Shown here piece after piece: positions 9,341 to 18,938 of a stretch of DNA of 64,000 nucleotides. Every line of letters starts with the position of its first letter. Positions within the stretch are counted from its first letter, which is position 1. The position numbers and the translations under genes were made by a program. The notes beneath the pieces are model-generated. The model had not been told where the DNA came from. It saw only the letters and a program-made list of their open reading frames with translations, and searched no databases. The stretch is from Psychrobacter immobilis (GTDB lineage: Bacteria > Pseudomonadota > Gammaproteobacteria > Pseudomonadales > Moraxellaceae). Where the stretch lies: assembly GCF_904846185.1 (NCBI RefSeq), contig NZ_CAJGZQ010000008.1:1-64000 (forward strand), written 5' to 3'.

Positions 9341-10807
9341 TTAAATAGCCGACTCATCTGCGCTTTCAATCATCAATACCGCATTGCGCACATCTGCTAA
9401 GCGTTGGATCATCGAATCATTACCACCATCGAACACCGCACATTCACGCTCATAAACCGTGGTTGGGCGCATGATACTCTGTACCTGCACATGGTGGCTG
9501 ATTTGCTTAAGACCTGCATTGGGTAACAAAATCAGCATTTGCTCTTTTTTGCCGACGCTGTGTAATAATTGTGTCATTGCTTGCGCCTGTGCATCATCGC
9601 TGACACCTGCTTTAGCAGGAAGGGCAAAGCGGCTTAGCTCAATGTGCTTGTCATGGATGATTTTGTTGAGCATCAAATACAGCTTGCCCAGCATCACGCC
9701 TGCTAACGCCACTTTGGCATGGCTATTGTCCGCCTTTAACAACACACTAGCACCCGTGTCATCGAAACGCGGCTCGTTCATCGCGCTGACACCCAACAAC
9801 AATGGCTGCTTAAGTAACTCGGTCACCGCTTGGTTTAATAGCTGCGTACATAATGCCAAATAAGGTAAACGCTGAGCCGGTGCCAGACGCTCAAGCATAT
9901 TGAACTCGTCATGGAATACAATCTGCACTCTCACACTGTCAAATGAGCGGGTAGCAGACAACCGAGAGGCGCTACCAGATTTAGGAGCGCGGCTTATCTC
10001 ATCTTGGGCAGCACCATTTGCAGTATCATGCTCTGCTCGCTCTTCAGTCGTACTATCGATAGGCTGACTATTAGAGCCAGTGGTATCAGTCGCCGCTTGA
10101 TTTTGTTGCGTTCTTAAATACTGGTTTACTTCACTATGTACATCCAATTTGTGTGCATTGGTTGGCTGACTGTCCGTTGCACTCTCTACAGAATGCTCCG
10201 ATGCTTCTCTATCTGTATCCGTGGCACGGCGTTCAAAATCCCGATCATAACTGCGCTGATCGATTTGCATATACTGCTCACGATGCAAATCTTGAATATC
10301 GCGGCTGAGCGCGTTAATTTGCTCTTTGGTTGGACGGGCAAGGTAACCATAAACCAGCCAAAGCAACAAATGCAGCAGCATCGTACCGATGACGAACGGC
10401 CATTGCATAGCGATAATCTCGCCTTTGCTAATATCTTTTAACGTCAACGACACACTGCCAATCACCGAATCGCCATTGGTAGCAATCTGCCGAATGGTAT
10501 CACCTTGCTGCATGGGCGCATTGCCAACAGGCACCAAGATGTCGTCGTTATTGTCTTTAATCAATATGCGCGTCACGTCTTGCTCGCTGGTATAGCGATT
10601 GGCAATGACACTTAAGCTGACACGGTCTTTATTTTCTAAAGACAACCTTGCTTCATCAATCAGCTGGGCGACCATCTGCTCGCCTTTTAACGCGCGACTT
10701 TTGCTCAGCTGTTGATCGGTGCTGATGACCAATAACAACGTCTGCAAACAAAAACTAACCAGAAGAATAATGGCAAACAACCCTTGCCGCGGCGCTAAAT
10801 ACGTCAT
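9341..10807 (-). CDS. YtjB/Smp-like membrane protein
   Basis: A 488-residue inner-membrane protein. Hydrophobic helices at about 9-29 and 133-157 flank a ~100-residue region that should be periplasmic. Low-complexity Ser/Thr/Asp sequence covers about 165-300, and a globular C-terminal part covers 300-488. The gene lies head-to-head with serB, as ytjB (smp) does in E. coli and ahpA in pseudomonads. The two-helix N-terminal layout also fits that family, though this protein is much longer. No ribosome binding site is obvious before the ATG. Its role is unknown. Confidence 0.65.
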   Translation of the reverse strand: MTYLAPRQGLFAIILLVSFCLQTLLLVISTDQQLSKSRALKGEQMVAQLIDEARLSLENKDRVSLSVIANRYTSEQDVTRILIKDNNDDILVPVGNAPMQQGDTIRQIATNGDSVIGSVSLTLKDISKGEIIAMQWPFVIGTMLLHLLLWLVYGYLARPTKEQINALSRDIQDLHREQYMQIDQRSYDRDFERRATDTDREASEHSVESATDSQPTNAHKLDVHSEVNQYLRTQQNQAATDTTGSNSQPIDSTTEERAEHDTANGAAQDEISRAPKSGSASRLSATRSFDSVRVQIVFHDEFNMLERLAPAQRLPYLALCTQLLNQAVTELLKQPLLLGVSAMNEPRFDDTGASVLLKADNSHAKVALAGVMLGKLYLMLNKIIHDKHIELSRFALPAKAGVSDDAQAQAMTQLLHSVGKKEQMLILLPNAGLKQISHHVQVQSIMRPTTVYERECAVFDGGNDSMIQRLADVRNAVLMIESADESAI

Positions 10808-11301
10808 GATATGGTAAACTTTTTTGGATAAGAGAAATTAAAAAAACAAGGCTATCCCTCATTTTTTGGCGAATTTAAAAAAACTATAATAGTACGCATC
10901 TTAATAAGTATGTATTGAACTTAAGTACCATAACCCGACACCTCTGTTGTTGCCTAAAATAACATTTACAACAAGGTTTGGTTACTTAAAAACTGCTGTC
11001 TCAAATACTAATACTCAGGATAATCTACGGCACATTTGGTAAGCGGCGACTGAGAGCATTATTGTGGATATCATCATGAATACAGTCCGCTTATCTTATC
11101 TACTATATCACCATAATAAGTCTTATAGCGTTAGTAGATTTATAAATTTATCATAATAATCACATTCAATTTCAAATGATTTTTCAATGATTGCTGCCAT
11201 CTTTAATCGACGGTGATACTTTGCGCGTCATCTATAGGCGCTGCCGAGTAAAGCTGCTATTATTCCCAATCTTATATGAGCATACAAGGGACCATTGAGC
11301 C
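10808..11301. other. Divergent promoter region of ytjB-like gene and serB
   Basis: A 494-base A/T-rich gap with no convincing frame. A TATAAT occurs at 10885-10890 on the plus strand, but I see no well-placed -35 box. I see no operator-like repeat. Confidence 0.4.
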
Positions 11302-12492
11302 ATGCCACACAATACATCTTACTCGTTACCAAAAGACAGCAAAGCATGGCAACAAGCCGTTGACTCTATTGCGTCACTGTTACCAGATAACACGAACTTA
11401 CAAGATTTTGATGCGCTACAGTCCCTGCCAGTTTTTGCTCTTATTGTTGTGCTACCGACCAAAGTATCGACGCTTGATATCCACCAGTATGTGCAATCGT
11501 GGGTCGACGAACAGCCAAGCTGGCATTTGGTCACCGTCGCTGAAGATACTGATGCCAGTTTTATCAATATTACCGTTTCTGATACAGAGCCAACGGCAGC
11601 AAACGCACAGCGCTTGCCTTTTACTCAAGCACAAGTGTTCCGCTATTTGTTGGTTCCAGTCACTGATACGCTCATGCATCCTGGCAAAAAGACCGCGGCA
11701 GCTCACATCATTGATGATCAGCTGACCACGCGCTTGCGTCACGACTTGACCGAAGCTTATAACGATAGTCATCAAGCGAGTAGTGCTAAACGCTTGGACA
11801 TTGTCGATTGCCATATTTTATCAGTCGGTCATATGCTACGTACCCACAAGCTTGCCTGCTTTGATATGGATTCCACCTTAATCGAGCAAGAAGTCATCGT
11901 TGAGTTAGCAAAAACAGCGGGCATCGGCGAAGAAGTCGAAGCCATTACGGAAGCGGCAATGCGCGGTGAGATGGATTTTGACGAATCTTTTGCACAGCGA
12001 GTGGCGTTACTAAAAGGCATCTCGACCGATGTATTAGATGATGTCTGCAATCGTTTGACGCTATCAATGGGTGCTCGCACTACCATCAGTGCATTAAAGG
12101 CTTTGGGCTACCATACCGTACTGGTATCAGGCGGCTTTACCTACTTTGCACGCTACATCGCTGAGCAATTAGGCATTGACGAAGTTCACGCCAACGCCCT
12201 AGATATCGACGAAGGGGAAGTCACTGGTCACGTACAGTTGCCCATCGTTAATGGTGCCAAAAAAGCGGCTATCGTTGAGCATACTGCGGAGCGCTTAGGC
12301 ATCGAGATGTCACAAGTGGTCTGTATCGGTGACGGTGCCAATGATTTACCGATGATGGCCATTGCTGACCTAGGCGTCGCCTATCACGCCAAGCCCATTG
12401 TGCAAGCACGTGCTGATGCCGCCATCAATGTCACAGGGCTTGAAGGCATATTTTATGCCCTTGGTTATCCAGCACTTGCGCCCACGGAGTAA
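11302..12492 (+). CDS. serB: Phosphoserine phosphatase
   Basis: Catalyses the last step of serine synthesis, hydrolysing O-phospho-L-serine. The 396-residue product has an N-terminal regulatory (ACT-like) region of about 180 residues, then the HAD catalytic domain. Motif I is DMDST at 188-192, where the first Asp is the phosphate acceptor. Motif II is in VLVSGGFTYF, and the metal-binding motif is VCIGDGANDLPM. The length fits the long Pseudomonas/Acinetobacter type. It faces the YtjB-like gene. The next gene on the strand follows after about 175 bases. Confidence 0.95.
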   Translation: MPHNTSYSLPKDSKAWQQAVDSIASLLPDNTNLQDFDALQSLPVFALIVVLPTKVSTLDIHQYVQSWVDEQPSWHLVTVAEDTDASFINITVSDTEPTAANAQRLPFTQAQVFRYLLVPVTDTLMHPGKKTAAAHIIDDQLTTRLRHDLTEAYNDSHQASSAKRLDIVDCHILSVGHMLRTHKLACFDMDSTLIEQEVIVELAKTAGIGEEVEAITEAAMRGEMDFDESFAQRVALLKGISTDVLDDVCNRLTLSMGARTTISALKALGYHTVLVSGGFTYFARYIAEQLGIDEVHANALDIDEGEVTGHVQLPIVNGAKKAAIVEHTAERLGIEMSQVVCIGDGANDLPMMAIADLGVAYHAKPIVQARADAAINVTGLEGIFYALGYPALAPTE

Positions 12493-12668
12493 CGACTACA
12501 CTCGCAATACCATACCATGGAGCTAGATTAGTGTTTTTAACATTAATCTGGCTTTTATGTCTTATTACATTGCTACATTGCGACAGTCAATTTTCGCATC
12601 ACTGTATTAGCATACTTAGCGGCATCGCATTAACTTTCACTGTGTTTTTAAATAAAAAAGGATTGTCC

Positions 12669-13664
12669 ATGACGGCATCACCATCACCGCGGCAAAATGA
12701 GCCGTCAGCGCCACAACCACTGGATAAGAGCAGCACTGCTGCATCCTCCGATAGTCCAAAGCAACTATTTGGGGTTTATATCAGAGGAATGGCCATGGGG
12801 GCAGCGGATATCGTACCGGGTGTCTCTGGCGGTACCATTGCGCTGATTGCTGGTATTTACGAGCGCTTGATTAATGCCCTGAGTAGCATCGGCCCCAATC
12901 TCTGGCAGATATTTCGACAGAAAGGCGGAATCAAAGGTTTGGTTGCGGTATGGCGACAAGTTGATGCAACTTTTTTGTTGTTTTTGTTATTGGGAATCGC
13001 CACCAGTTTTGCTACTTTAGCCGGTATTATCAAACATCTATTGGATAATCAACCGTTATTTATTTGGTCGTTCTTTTTTGGACTGGTTGTCGCAACGGTA
13101 TTTATATTATTGAGTGAGATTCAGCGTTGGAATATAGGGCGGGCAGCACTATTCGTGACTGGTCTTGTTGCCGCTGTGGTCATTAGCAGCTTACCATTGC
13201 TCACGACCACACCAAGCTTGCCTTATTTGTTTTTTGCAGGGGCAGTCGCTATTTGTGCCATGATACTGCCAGGTATATCTGGGTCTTTTATCTTATTACT
13301 ATTAGGTGCTTATGACGCAGTATTACAAGCCGTACATAGCCTTAACTTTACGATAATCTTCACGGTCATTGCGGGTATGGCAACGGGATTGTTATTATTT
13401 ACTCGCGCACTTAAATGGTTATTGTCTCGCTACTATCAGGCAACTTTGGCCTTGCTCACAGGTTTTATCGCAGGCTCGCTTGTGAAAGTATGGCCATGGA
13501 AAGTAGATGCGTTAGGCGCGCTTAATAGTGACGCGATCAACAACGTGATGCCATGGCAATATCCTACTGGTCCACATTGGCTAACCACTGTAGGACTGAT
13601 GCTGCTAGGCGCGATTTTAGTCTCACTATTGTCTTGGTGGGGCACTCGTAGCAATCGCGCTTAA
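12669..13664 (+). CDS. DUF368 family protein, probable undecaprenyl-phosphate translocase (PopT-like)
   Basis: A 331-residue polytopic membrane protein of the DUF368 family. The two family repeats are clear: MGAADIVPGVSGGTIALIAG near the start and CAMILPGISGSFILLLLG in the second half. DUF368 proteins (PopT) have been reported to return undecaprenyl phosphate across the inner membrane for reuse in wall and surface-polymer synthesis; assigning that role here is by family. I chose the ATG at 12669 because AAGGA lies six bases before it. The frame stays open upstream to a GTG at 12531, but that stretch has no matching ribosome binding site. Residues 1-30 are a polar Ser/Pro-rich tail. Confidence 0.85.
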   Translation: MTASPSPRQNEPSAPQPLDKSSTAASSDSPKQLFGVYIRGMAMGAADIVPGVSGGTIALIAGIYERLINALSSIGPNLWQIFRQKGGIKGLVAVWRQVDATFLLFLLLGIATSFATLAGIIKHLLDNQPLFIWSFFFGLVVATVFILLSEIQRWNIGRAALFVTGLVAAVVISSLPLLTTTPSLPYLFFAGAVAICAMILPGISGSFILLLLGAYDAVLQAVHSLNFTIIFTVIAGMATGLLLFTRALKWLLSRYYQATLALLTGFIAGSLVKVWPWKVDALGALNSDAINNVMPWQYPTGPHWLTTVGLMLLGAILVSLLSWWGTRSNRA

Positions 13665-13728
13665 CCTTACCTTAAACCTGCATCAGTCTCTTTTTAAAAC
13701 CCAAAAACTCTCCTATATACTCTTAATA

Positions 13729-13755
13729 ATAAGCGCCCATCCTTGCGGCGCTTAT
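13729..13755. other. Stem-loop after DUF368 gene
   Basis: ATAAGCGCC pairs with GGCGCTTAT across a 9-base loop, about 65 bases past the DUF368 stop. There is no T-run on either strand. It may stabilise the transcript end or be a weak terminator. Confidence 0.4.
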
Positions 13756-13903
13756 GCTTAAACCTTGCCATACAAAACCATCAAAATGTGCTAAAAAACC
13801 AAACGTCAACGGTTGTCGCAAAGTCGCTTGTCCCCTCTTTAGCTTTGTTCCCCAAACTTTCATAATGACCCTATTGGAATTCACCTTATGAATAGCGAGA
13901 TGA

Positions 13904-14305
13904 ATGATGTTACTGACTATATTTTCGGTTATTGGTATAGAAACGTGGAGCACGGCGGCACTGCTTGGTTATAGCTTGCTGGCAGGCTTGATTTTGGCGT
14001 TTGCCTTATCCTCACAGCGCTGGCTGCTCTGGTATCTATTTGGTGGTATGGCATATTGGCTAGCAGTTGAGGCGATTCAAAGCATTGTGGCGGGTCGTCC
14101 TATGCTATCAGAGCTGTCAGAATGGCACAGCTATATCATCGCCATGGGTATCAGTTGGTTGCCTTTAGCGGGCTGGGTGCTGTATCGGGCACTACGTTAC
14201 GAGGATGTCAGTCAATCCGTTCAGCAGCAGCGTCAATTGCAAGCGGCACGCTATATCGAGCATACGCCTGTTTATGATGACGACTACCAACCACGCTTCC
14301 ACTGA
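13904..14305 (+). CDS. Uncharacterised small membrane protein
   Basis: A 133-residue protein with about four hydrophobic segments (roughly 5-22, 25-42, 44-60 and 78-98), ending in a Gln-rich polar tail with tyrosines. The start is taken as the first of two adjacent ATG codons, with GAGATGA just upstream. I do not recognise the family. It stands alone between the DUF368 gene and an SCP2-domain gene. Confidence 0.6.
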   Translation: MMLLTIFSVIGIETWSTAALLGYSLLAGLILAFALSSQRWLLWYLFGGMAYWLAVEAIQSIVAGRPMLSELSEWHSYIIAMGISWLPLAGWVLYRALRYEDVSQSVQQQRQLQAARYIEHTPVYDDDYQPRFH

Positions 14306-14707
14306 TAGAGTCGCACTTATATCAACGAGCGACGCTGTTAGGTTGGCTCATTTTCTGTTTGCAGTACTTTCACTTGCCTTTTATATAGCCTGTATTACAT
14401 TATCTTTATTCGACTGTATCTCGTCCAAAGATTACGATTAACCTGCCATCACATTCGCTCAATCTAGCATAGGTAGTGCGAGCATTCATTTTCGTTGCTA
14501 TTCTCTTTTCTACTGTCATTTTTATAAATATTAACAACTTGTTTTAATCAAGATGACATCATTGAATGTTACAAGATACTTAACGCTCTCTACGTAACGC
14601 CTAAAGAATAGCAACCTCTCTATCGTTTATAATCTAGTTATATATTTGTCACAAAAATTGTTATAAAGTACGCATTATTTTGCGTCTCATTCTTTAGGAG
14701 TTCGATT
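14306..14707. other. Gene-free gap before SCP2 gene
   Basis: About 400 A/T-rich bases. A 78-codon open frame begins inside the previous gene and extends here, but it has no ribosome binding site and no protein-like features. The last ~70 bases should hold the promoter of the SCP2 gene. Confidence 0.4.
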
Positions 14708-15214
14708 ATGTTTACTGTTCCTGTATTAGATATTAAATCTGATCCGTTAGATGTGCTATTGGCTGTGATTGGCTATCGTTTGTCCATGCTTGCTGATAGT
14801 GATAACGAAGATGTGAAAGCACTATTTGCTGATCGCAATGTGACGATTGAGCTTGCCAGCACTGAAGCGGATATCGCCCGTTATTTTGTCTTTGATAATG
14901 GTAGCTTCAGCCAATACAGTGGTCATGCTGAAAAAGCAGACCTCACCATCAATTTCAAGGATTCGATGACAGGTGTTAAGCTTTTGACCAAAGGCAATCT
15001 TCCTGCCTTTATGACTGCTGTACAAGAGGGTAACCTCAGCATCGAAGGCGATTACAGCCTAATGATGTGGTTCAATAAACTTGCTAAGCATATCGTGCCA
15101 GCTGTTCCAGAAGAATGTAAACCTTATATCCAAAAAGCCAAGCCTTATGCTTATAAAGCACAAAAACTTGCCAACCATTGGATTGGGGTTGCTAAGCACA
15201 AACTTGGCAAATAA
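14708..15214 (+). CDS. SCP2 sterol-binding-fold protein
   Basis: A 168-residue cytoplasmic protein with an SCP2-like fold: the strand/helix pattern ARYFVFDNGSFSQY, ADLTINFKDSMTGVKLL, then the hydrophobic-pocket helix and EGNLSIEGDYSLMMWF at about 108-123. Such folds bind lipids; the UbiJ ubiquinone factor is one relative, but this protein is shorter and not next to ubi genes. AGGAG is well placed before the ATG, and a good terminator follows. The ligand is unknown. Confidence 0.8.
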   Translation: MFTVPVLDIKSDPLDVLLAVIGYRLSMLADSDNEDVKALFADRNVTIELASTEADIARYFVFDNGSFSQYSGHAEKADLTINFKDSMTGVKLLTKGNLPAFMTAVQEGNLSIEGDYSLMMWFNKLAKHIVPAVPEECKPYIQKAKPYAYKAQKLANHWIGVAKHKLGK

Positions 15215-15304
15215 TGACGTAAATAGATCGACGTAAATGAAGAAAACAGATCACGATTATTTAGCGCTCAGTTACTTTACTCTTTCGCAGTGCTCTGATT
15301 TTCT

Positions 15305-15341
15305 AAAAAGGTTGCGGTATACTATATCGCAGCCTTTTTTA
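15305..15341 (+). terminator. Terminator after SCP2 gene
   Basis: AAAAAGGTTGCG pairs with CGCAGCCTTTTTT with one G-T pair, and ends in a run of six T. Confidence 0.85.
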
Positions 15342-15432
15342 TTATCTAAAATTTTATGGCTTTACACACAACTCTTTTAACCACTATTCTCTTCAAAATA
15401 ATTGTTTCAAAAACTATTATAAAAGGAATTAT

Positions 15433-16611
15433 ATGATGGCAGGATTACTTAACATCTCAGAGCCTAATGCCAGTAGCCCCACTGACACGTTCAATAATAA
15501 AAATAACAGCCACAGCGGCTTGAATAATGACTTTTTAAACAACTTAGCAATGGATGCCACCACAGCCAGCCAACAAATGGCCCATAAGCATAACCGCGAA
15601 GAAATCGCCAAACTGTTTGATTTGCCTTTAATGGATTTGTTGTTGCAAGCGCAAACGATACATCGGGCGCACTTCACTGCCAATGAAGTACAAATCAGTA
15701 CTTTGTTGTCGATCAAAACAGGTAACTGCCCCGAAGATTGTGGCTATTGCTCACAGTCAGGTCACCACCGCGACACGACTAAATTACAAGCAGAGAAGCG
15801 CATAGAGGTCGATAAAGTTGTTGCTGCGGCCAAACGTGCCAAAGCCAGTGGCTCGTCACGCTTTTGTATGGGTGCAGCATGGAAACATCCAAGCGCCAAA
15901 GACATGCCCTATGTGGTTGAGCTGATTAAAGAAGTCAAGGCCTTGGGACTTGAAACCTGTATGACCCTTGGTATGCTAGATACCAATCAAGCGACTCAAC
16001 TGGCGGATGCTGGATTAGACTACTATAATCATAACCTAGATACCTCTCGCAGTTATTATGAGCAAGTTGTCAGCACACGCAGCTATGACGAACGCTTAGA
16101 TACGATAGACAATGTGCGCAACTCAGGTATCAATGTCTGTAGTGGCAATATCGTCGGTATGGGTGAAAGCCGTGACGACCGTATCGATTGGGTACATGAG
16201 CTGCTAAAAATGCCCAAAGCACCAGAGTCAATTCCGGTCAACTTGCTTGTGCCCATTAAAGGCACACCAATTGGCGACAAAGTATTGGCAGAAGGTCAAC
16301 TGTCAGTGATTGAATGGATTCGTACTATTGCCGTAGCACGTATTTGCTGCCCGACCAGCTATGTGCGTTTGTCTGCTGGCCGCGAAAGCTTGTCCGACTC
16401 TGAACAAGCCTTGGCCTTTATGGCAGGTGCCAACTCATTCTTTTATGGCGATAAACTGCTGACTACTGGCAATGCAAGCCAATCAGGCGATGACAGACTC
16501 ATGCGTGAGCTTGGTCTAACAAAGCAATTTGCCGCGCCAAGAGCACCCAAAGTATTGCCAGTGATGGATGCGATGAGTGGTCATCAATCGCAAGTGGTGA
16601 TGGCAGAGTAG
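15433..16611 (+). CDS. bioB: Biotin synthase
   Basis: Radical SAM enzyme that inserts sulfur into dethiobiotin to make biotin. The radical SAM cysteines are C99, C103 and C106 in [14 protein letters not shown]. Other family blocks are [23 protein letters not shown] and the C-terminal YVRLSAGRE region, whose Arg belongs to the [2Fe-2S] site. The protein is 392 residues; the first ~50 (Asn/Ser rich) extend beyond E. coli BioB (346) and look disordered. AAAAGGA precedes the ATG. The other biotin genes are not in the window, so bioB is detached from a bio operon here. Confidence 0.97.
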   Translation: MMAGLLNISEPNASSPTDTFNNKNNSHSGLNNDFLNNLAMDATTASQQMAHKHNREEIAKLFDLPLMDLLLQAQTIHRAHFTANEVQISTLLSIKTGNCPEDCGYCSQSGHHRDTTKLQAEKRIEVDKVVAAAKRAKASGSSRFCMGAAWKHPSAKDMPYVVELIKEVKALGLETCMTLGMLDTNQATQLADAGLDYYNHNLDTSRSYYEQVVSTRSYDERLDTIDNVRNSGINVCSGNIVGMGESRDDRIDWVHELLKMPKAPESIPVNLLVPIKGTPIGDKVLAEGQLSVIEWIRTIAVARICCPTSYVRLSAGRESLSDSEQALAFMAGANSFFYGDKLLTTGNASQSGDDRLMRELGLTKQFAAPRAPKVLPVMDAMSGHQSQVVMAE

Positions 16612-16700
16612 CGTTTTTTATCGCTACCATTATTGGATAATCTGAGCTAAGCTTGCCGACATTATTGATGATAAAATATTAAATCGTAAGAGAGAATGTG

Positions 16701-17135
16701 ATGGCAGATTATTTCAATTGGATTAAAGCGGCACATATTATATCGATGGTCTGCTGGTTTGCGGCGATATTTTATTTGCCACGCTTATTTGTCTATCATG
16801 CGATGAGTGACGACAGAATCAGCCACGAACGCTTTGCTATTATGGAGCGCAAGCTCTATCGCGGTATTATGACGCCGTCGATGATAGCAACATGGATCTT
16901 CGGTCTATGGATGTTGGGGCTAGGTTGGGAGGTGTATAAAACCCAAGGCTGGTTACACGTCAAGCTATTATTAGTGGTGCTACTCTCTGGCTATCACGGT
17001 GCTTGTGGCTTTTATCGTAAAAAGCTAATGGATAATCCGCATTATAAGACGCATAAATTTTGGCGCTGGTTTAACGAAGTACCAGTGTTTGCATTGGTCA
17101 TTATCGTCATCTTAGTAGTAGTAAAGCCCTTCTAA
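16701..17135 (+). CDS. hemJ: Protoporphyrinogen IX oxidase HemJ
   Basis: A 144-residue membrane protein with four hydrophobic helices. It oxidises protoporphyrinogen IX to protoporphyrin IX in haem synthesis in bacteria lacking HemG/HemY. The conserved His is H12 in KAAHIISMVCWFA, followed by the family pattern FYLPRLFVYHA, the Lys-containing HVKLLLV segment and the C-terminal WFNEVPVFALVIIVILVVVKPF-type helix. I place the start at the ATG at 16701 rather than the GTG directly before it, with GAGAGA upstream. The gene ends at a near-perfect bidirectional terminator. Confidence 0.92.
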   Translation: MADYFNWIKAAHIISMVCWFAAIFYLPRLFVYHAMSDDRISHERFAIMERKLYRGIMTPSMIATWIFGLWMLGLGWEVYKTQGWLHVKLLLVVLLSGYHGACGFYRKKLMDNPHYKTHKFWRWFNEVPVFALVIIVILVVVKPF

Positions 17136-17187
17136 AATCCAGTAAATATGCTCATAACTGATTTTTAGATCTGAACACCTCTAAACT

Positions 17188-17227
17188 AAAAGCGTCCGTT
17201 ACTTATTAAAGTAACGGACGCTTTTTT
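17188..17227. terminator. Bidirectional terminator shared by hemJ and a convergent gene
   Basis: AAAAGCGTCCGTTACTT pairs perfectly with its complement around ATTA, with T-runs on both strands. Confidence 0.9.
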
Positions 17228-17250
17228 CAGGACATCATAAATATGACACC

Positions 17251-18021
17251 TTAAACACTAGGGCGCATGATTTGATAGACATTACTCAAATCATAAACAC
17301 GGTAACGCGCAGGTTCGCGGCGGTTTTCGCCCGCATAGCTGAGGATCAGCGCTTGCTTTGCGCGCTCATCAACCCAACCGACAAACAGTCCACTATGCTC
17401 GACGCCATTATAGCCATGATTGATATAATAGAGCCAATCCCCAACTTCAATCTCGCCGCTATTGGCATAAGGACCTTGACCATAAGTACCTTTATGAATG
17501 GTATCGCGTGTCACCCCAGCGCGTTTAAACACGGCATTCAGATAGTCCCAGCAGCCACCTTGAATGATCGCGCGCTCGTTCAACGCCATCTTGCGTGCGG
17601 TGCTAACGACTTCACGGGCGGCCAAACTACTCTGCATCTCCGCACTGCTCAGTAACGGTAAATACTCGCTATCGACATTATCATAATTACCCGATAAAAA
17701 AGCGGGCATCACTGCTGGTGCTTGACGCGCTACTTCAGGATAACGATAGGATGTCTGAATCACTGGTGGAGTACTGGCAGAATTTGAGCGATAAGTTCCT
17801 GCACGTTGAATGGTAGAACGCGTGCTGACTTTCGCGGAGGGCACCGCTGAGTATGATGGTGTATAGCGAGCACTAAAATCAGATTGCACAGATTTTTGGG
17901 CGATCAGAGCACTCATACTATCGGCATGGGCCTGACCTACTAGGCCAACGGTAAATAATAAAAGACTGCACGACGCGGTAACCGACGACGACATAGACAA
18001 TGACACAGGCAAACGCGACAT
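17251..18021 (-). CDS. Secreted NlpC/P60-like (papain-fold) protein
   Basis: A 256-residue exported protein with a signal peptide (residues 1-33, cleavage after QAHA). A Ser/Thr/Tyr-rich linker follows to about 135, then a C-terminal domain. That domain has GGCWDYLNAV (Cys157), GDWLYYI and EHSGLFVGW (His209), which is the Cys...His order of NlpC/P60-type peptidases. A third catalytic residue may lie in LSYAGENRR. I infer a cell-wall or amidase role; it is a diverged member. The start at 18021 is chosen because AAGGAG lies seven bases upstream and a signal peptide follows; the frame stays open a further 100 codons upstream without support. Confidence 0.65.
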   Translation of the reverse strand: MSRLPVSLSMSSSVTASCSLLLFTVGLVGQAHADSMSALIAQKSVQSDFSARYTPSYSAVPSAKVSTRSTIQRAGTYRSNSASTPPVIQTSYRYPEVARQAPAVMPAFLSGNYDNVDSEYLPLLSSAEMQSSLAAREVVSTARKMALNERAIIQGGCWDYLNAVFKRAGVTRDTIHKGTYGQGPYANSGEIEVGDWLYYINHGYNGVEHSGLFVGWVDERAKQALILSYAGENRREPARYRVYDLSNVYQIMRPSV

Positions 18022-18369
18022 GACCAACTCCTTGTCAATAAAATATAAATGACAACATAAACCATAATAATAGGATGTTCTAATCTTACTTATAAACCAT
18101 TTAGACATGACGCTGCAAGCATTATTCGGCTCAAATAGCCGATAAAAGGTATAAAAACACAGACTAATGGTTAGATAAGAGGAGCACGTAGAAGAACGAT
18201 GGAGAGCTGGCGCTAAATAAAAAAGAAATAAAATAAGCAGTTTTAGATTAAATACTGCGTAGATAGAGTACTGAGCAGATAAAATATTATCTGAGATAGA
18301 AGATTGCTGAGAGAAAGCCACTTAGGTTTTTTATAGCCCAATCCAGTAAGTAATAAGCTAAGAAATAAG
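18022..18369. other. Gene-free gap
   Basis: About 350 bases between two minus-strand genes. A frame in phase with the secreted protein is open but lacks a ribosome binding site, and its translation looks like non-coding DNA (rich in Tyr, Phe, Leu, Cys and Ser). It should contain the promoter of the gene at 17251. Confidence 0.45.
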
Positions 18370-18861
18370 CTAATCGTTACTCATCTTGATATTCACATGG
18401 CGCTTGCCCAATGCTTGACCTTGCAAAATAGCTTTGGCAGCGGTTGCCTCTTGGATACTATCAAAGCCGCTAATATGGTATTTGCGTATATCATCACAAT
18501 CAACAATCTGTAATTGCTCACCAATAAGCATGACTTTATCACCGTCGGTCAACTGAATATGCTGACGCTTACCTTGATTGTCATGCACCAGCTCACCCGC
18601 ATGCAGCCACAAGATGCCGCTGCTGATGACACCAGCCATGGCTTTTTTCTGTTGTTGGCGTTTTCGATTAAAGATAAAACTACCAATAATCAGTAGCGCC
18701 AATGCCCCTATAGCCAAGCGCTCAGGCAGCAGACTCATTGCCAAAGCAACCGCCACTGCTCCTATTAATAATGCTGAGCCAAACCAAAACATGCCATCTT
18801 CAGTCGTTTTGGGCTGATCTTGTAGCGTGATTTTGGCACCATCGTCTGTCAGCTTGAGCAT
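18370..18861 (-). CDS. Uncharacterised membrane protein
   Basis: A 163-residue protein with two adjacent hydrophobic helices (about 25-44 and 48-64), a basic loop (NRKRQQQKK) and a C-terminal soluble part. That part has beta-rich sequence such as GDKVMLIGEQLQIVD and a short helix. The layout suggests a cytoplasmic domain tethered by a helical hairpin. AGGTAG lies upstream of the ATG. I do not recognise the family. It follows rph on the same strand by about 75 bases and could be co-transcribed with it. Confidence 0.6.
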   Translation of the reverse strand: MLKLTDDGAKITLQDQPKTTEDGMFWFGSALLIGAVAVALAMSLLPERLAIGALALLIIGSFIFNRKRQQQKKAMAGVISSGILWLHAGELVHDNQGKRQHIQLTDGDKVMLIGEQLQIVDCDDIRKYHISGFDSIQEATAAKAILQGQALGKRHVNIKMSND

Positions 18862-18938
18862 GCTTGACTACCTGTTACAGAGTAATAAGAAAGTAAGAAT
18901 TTAATGAAAATACGATGAGCAAGTAGTCATCAATAGGA

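Noticed and set aside
12531..12668. Longer GTG start for the DUF368 gene
   Set aside because: The internal ATG at 12669 has a strong, well-spaced ribosome binding site, and the extension is not part of the family.
14205..14441. 78-codon plus-strand frame overlapping the end of the 13904 gene
   Set aside because: Overlaps a better-supported frame, has no ribosome binding site, and its hydrophobic end comes from A/T-rich DNA.
18022..18321. 100-codon extension of the secreted NlpC/P60-like protein
   Set aside because: It would bury the signal peptide; a strong ribosome binding site marks 18021.
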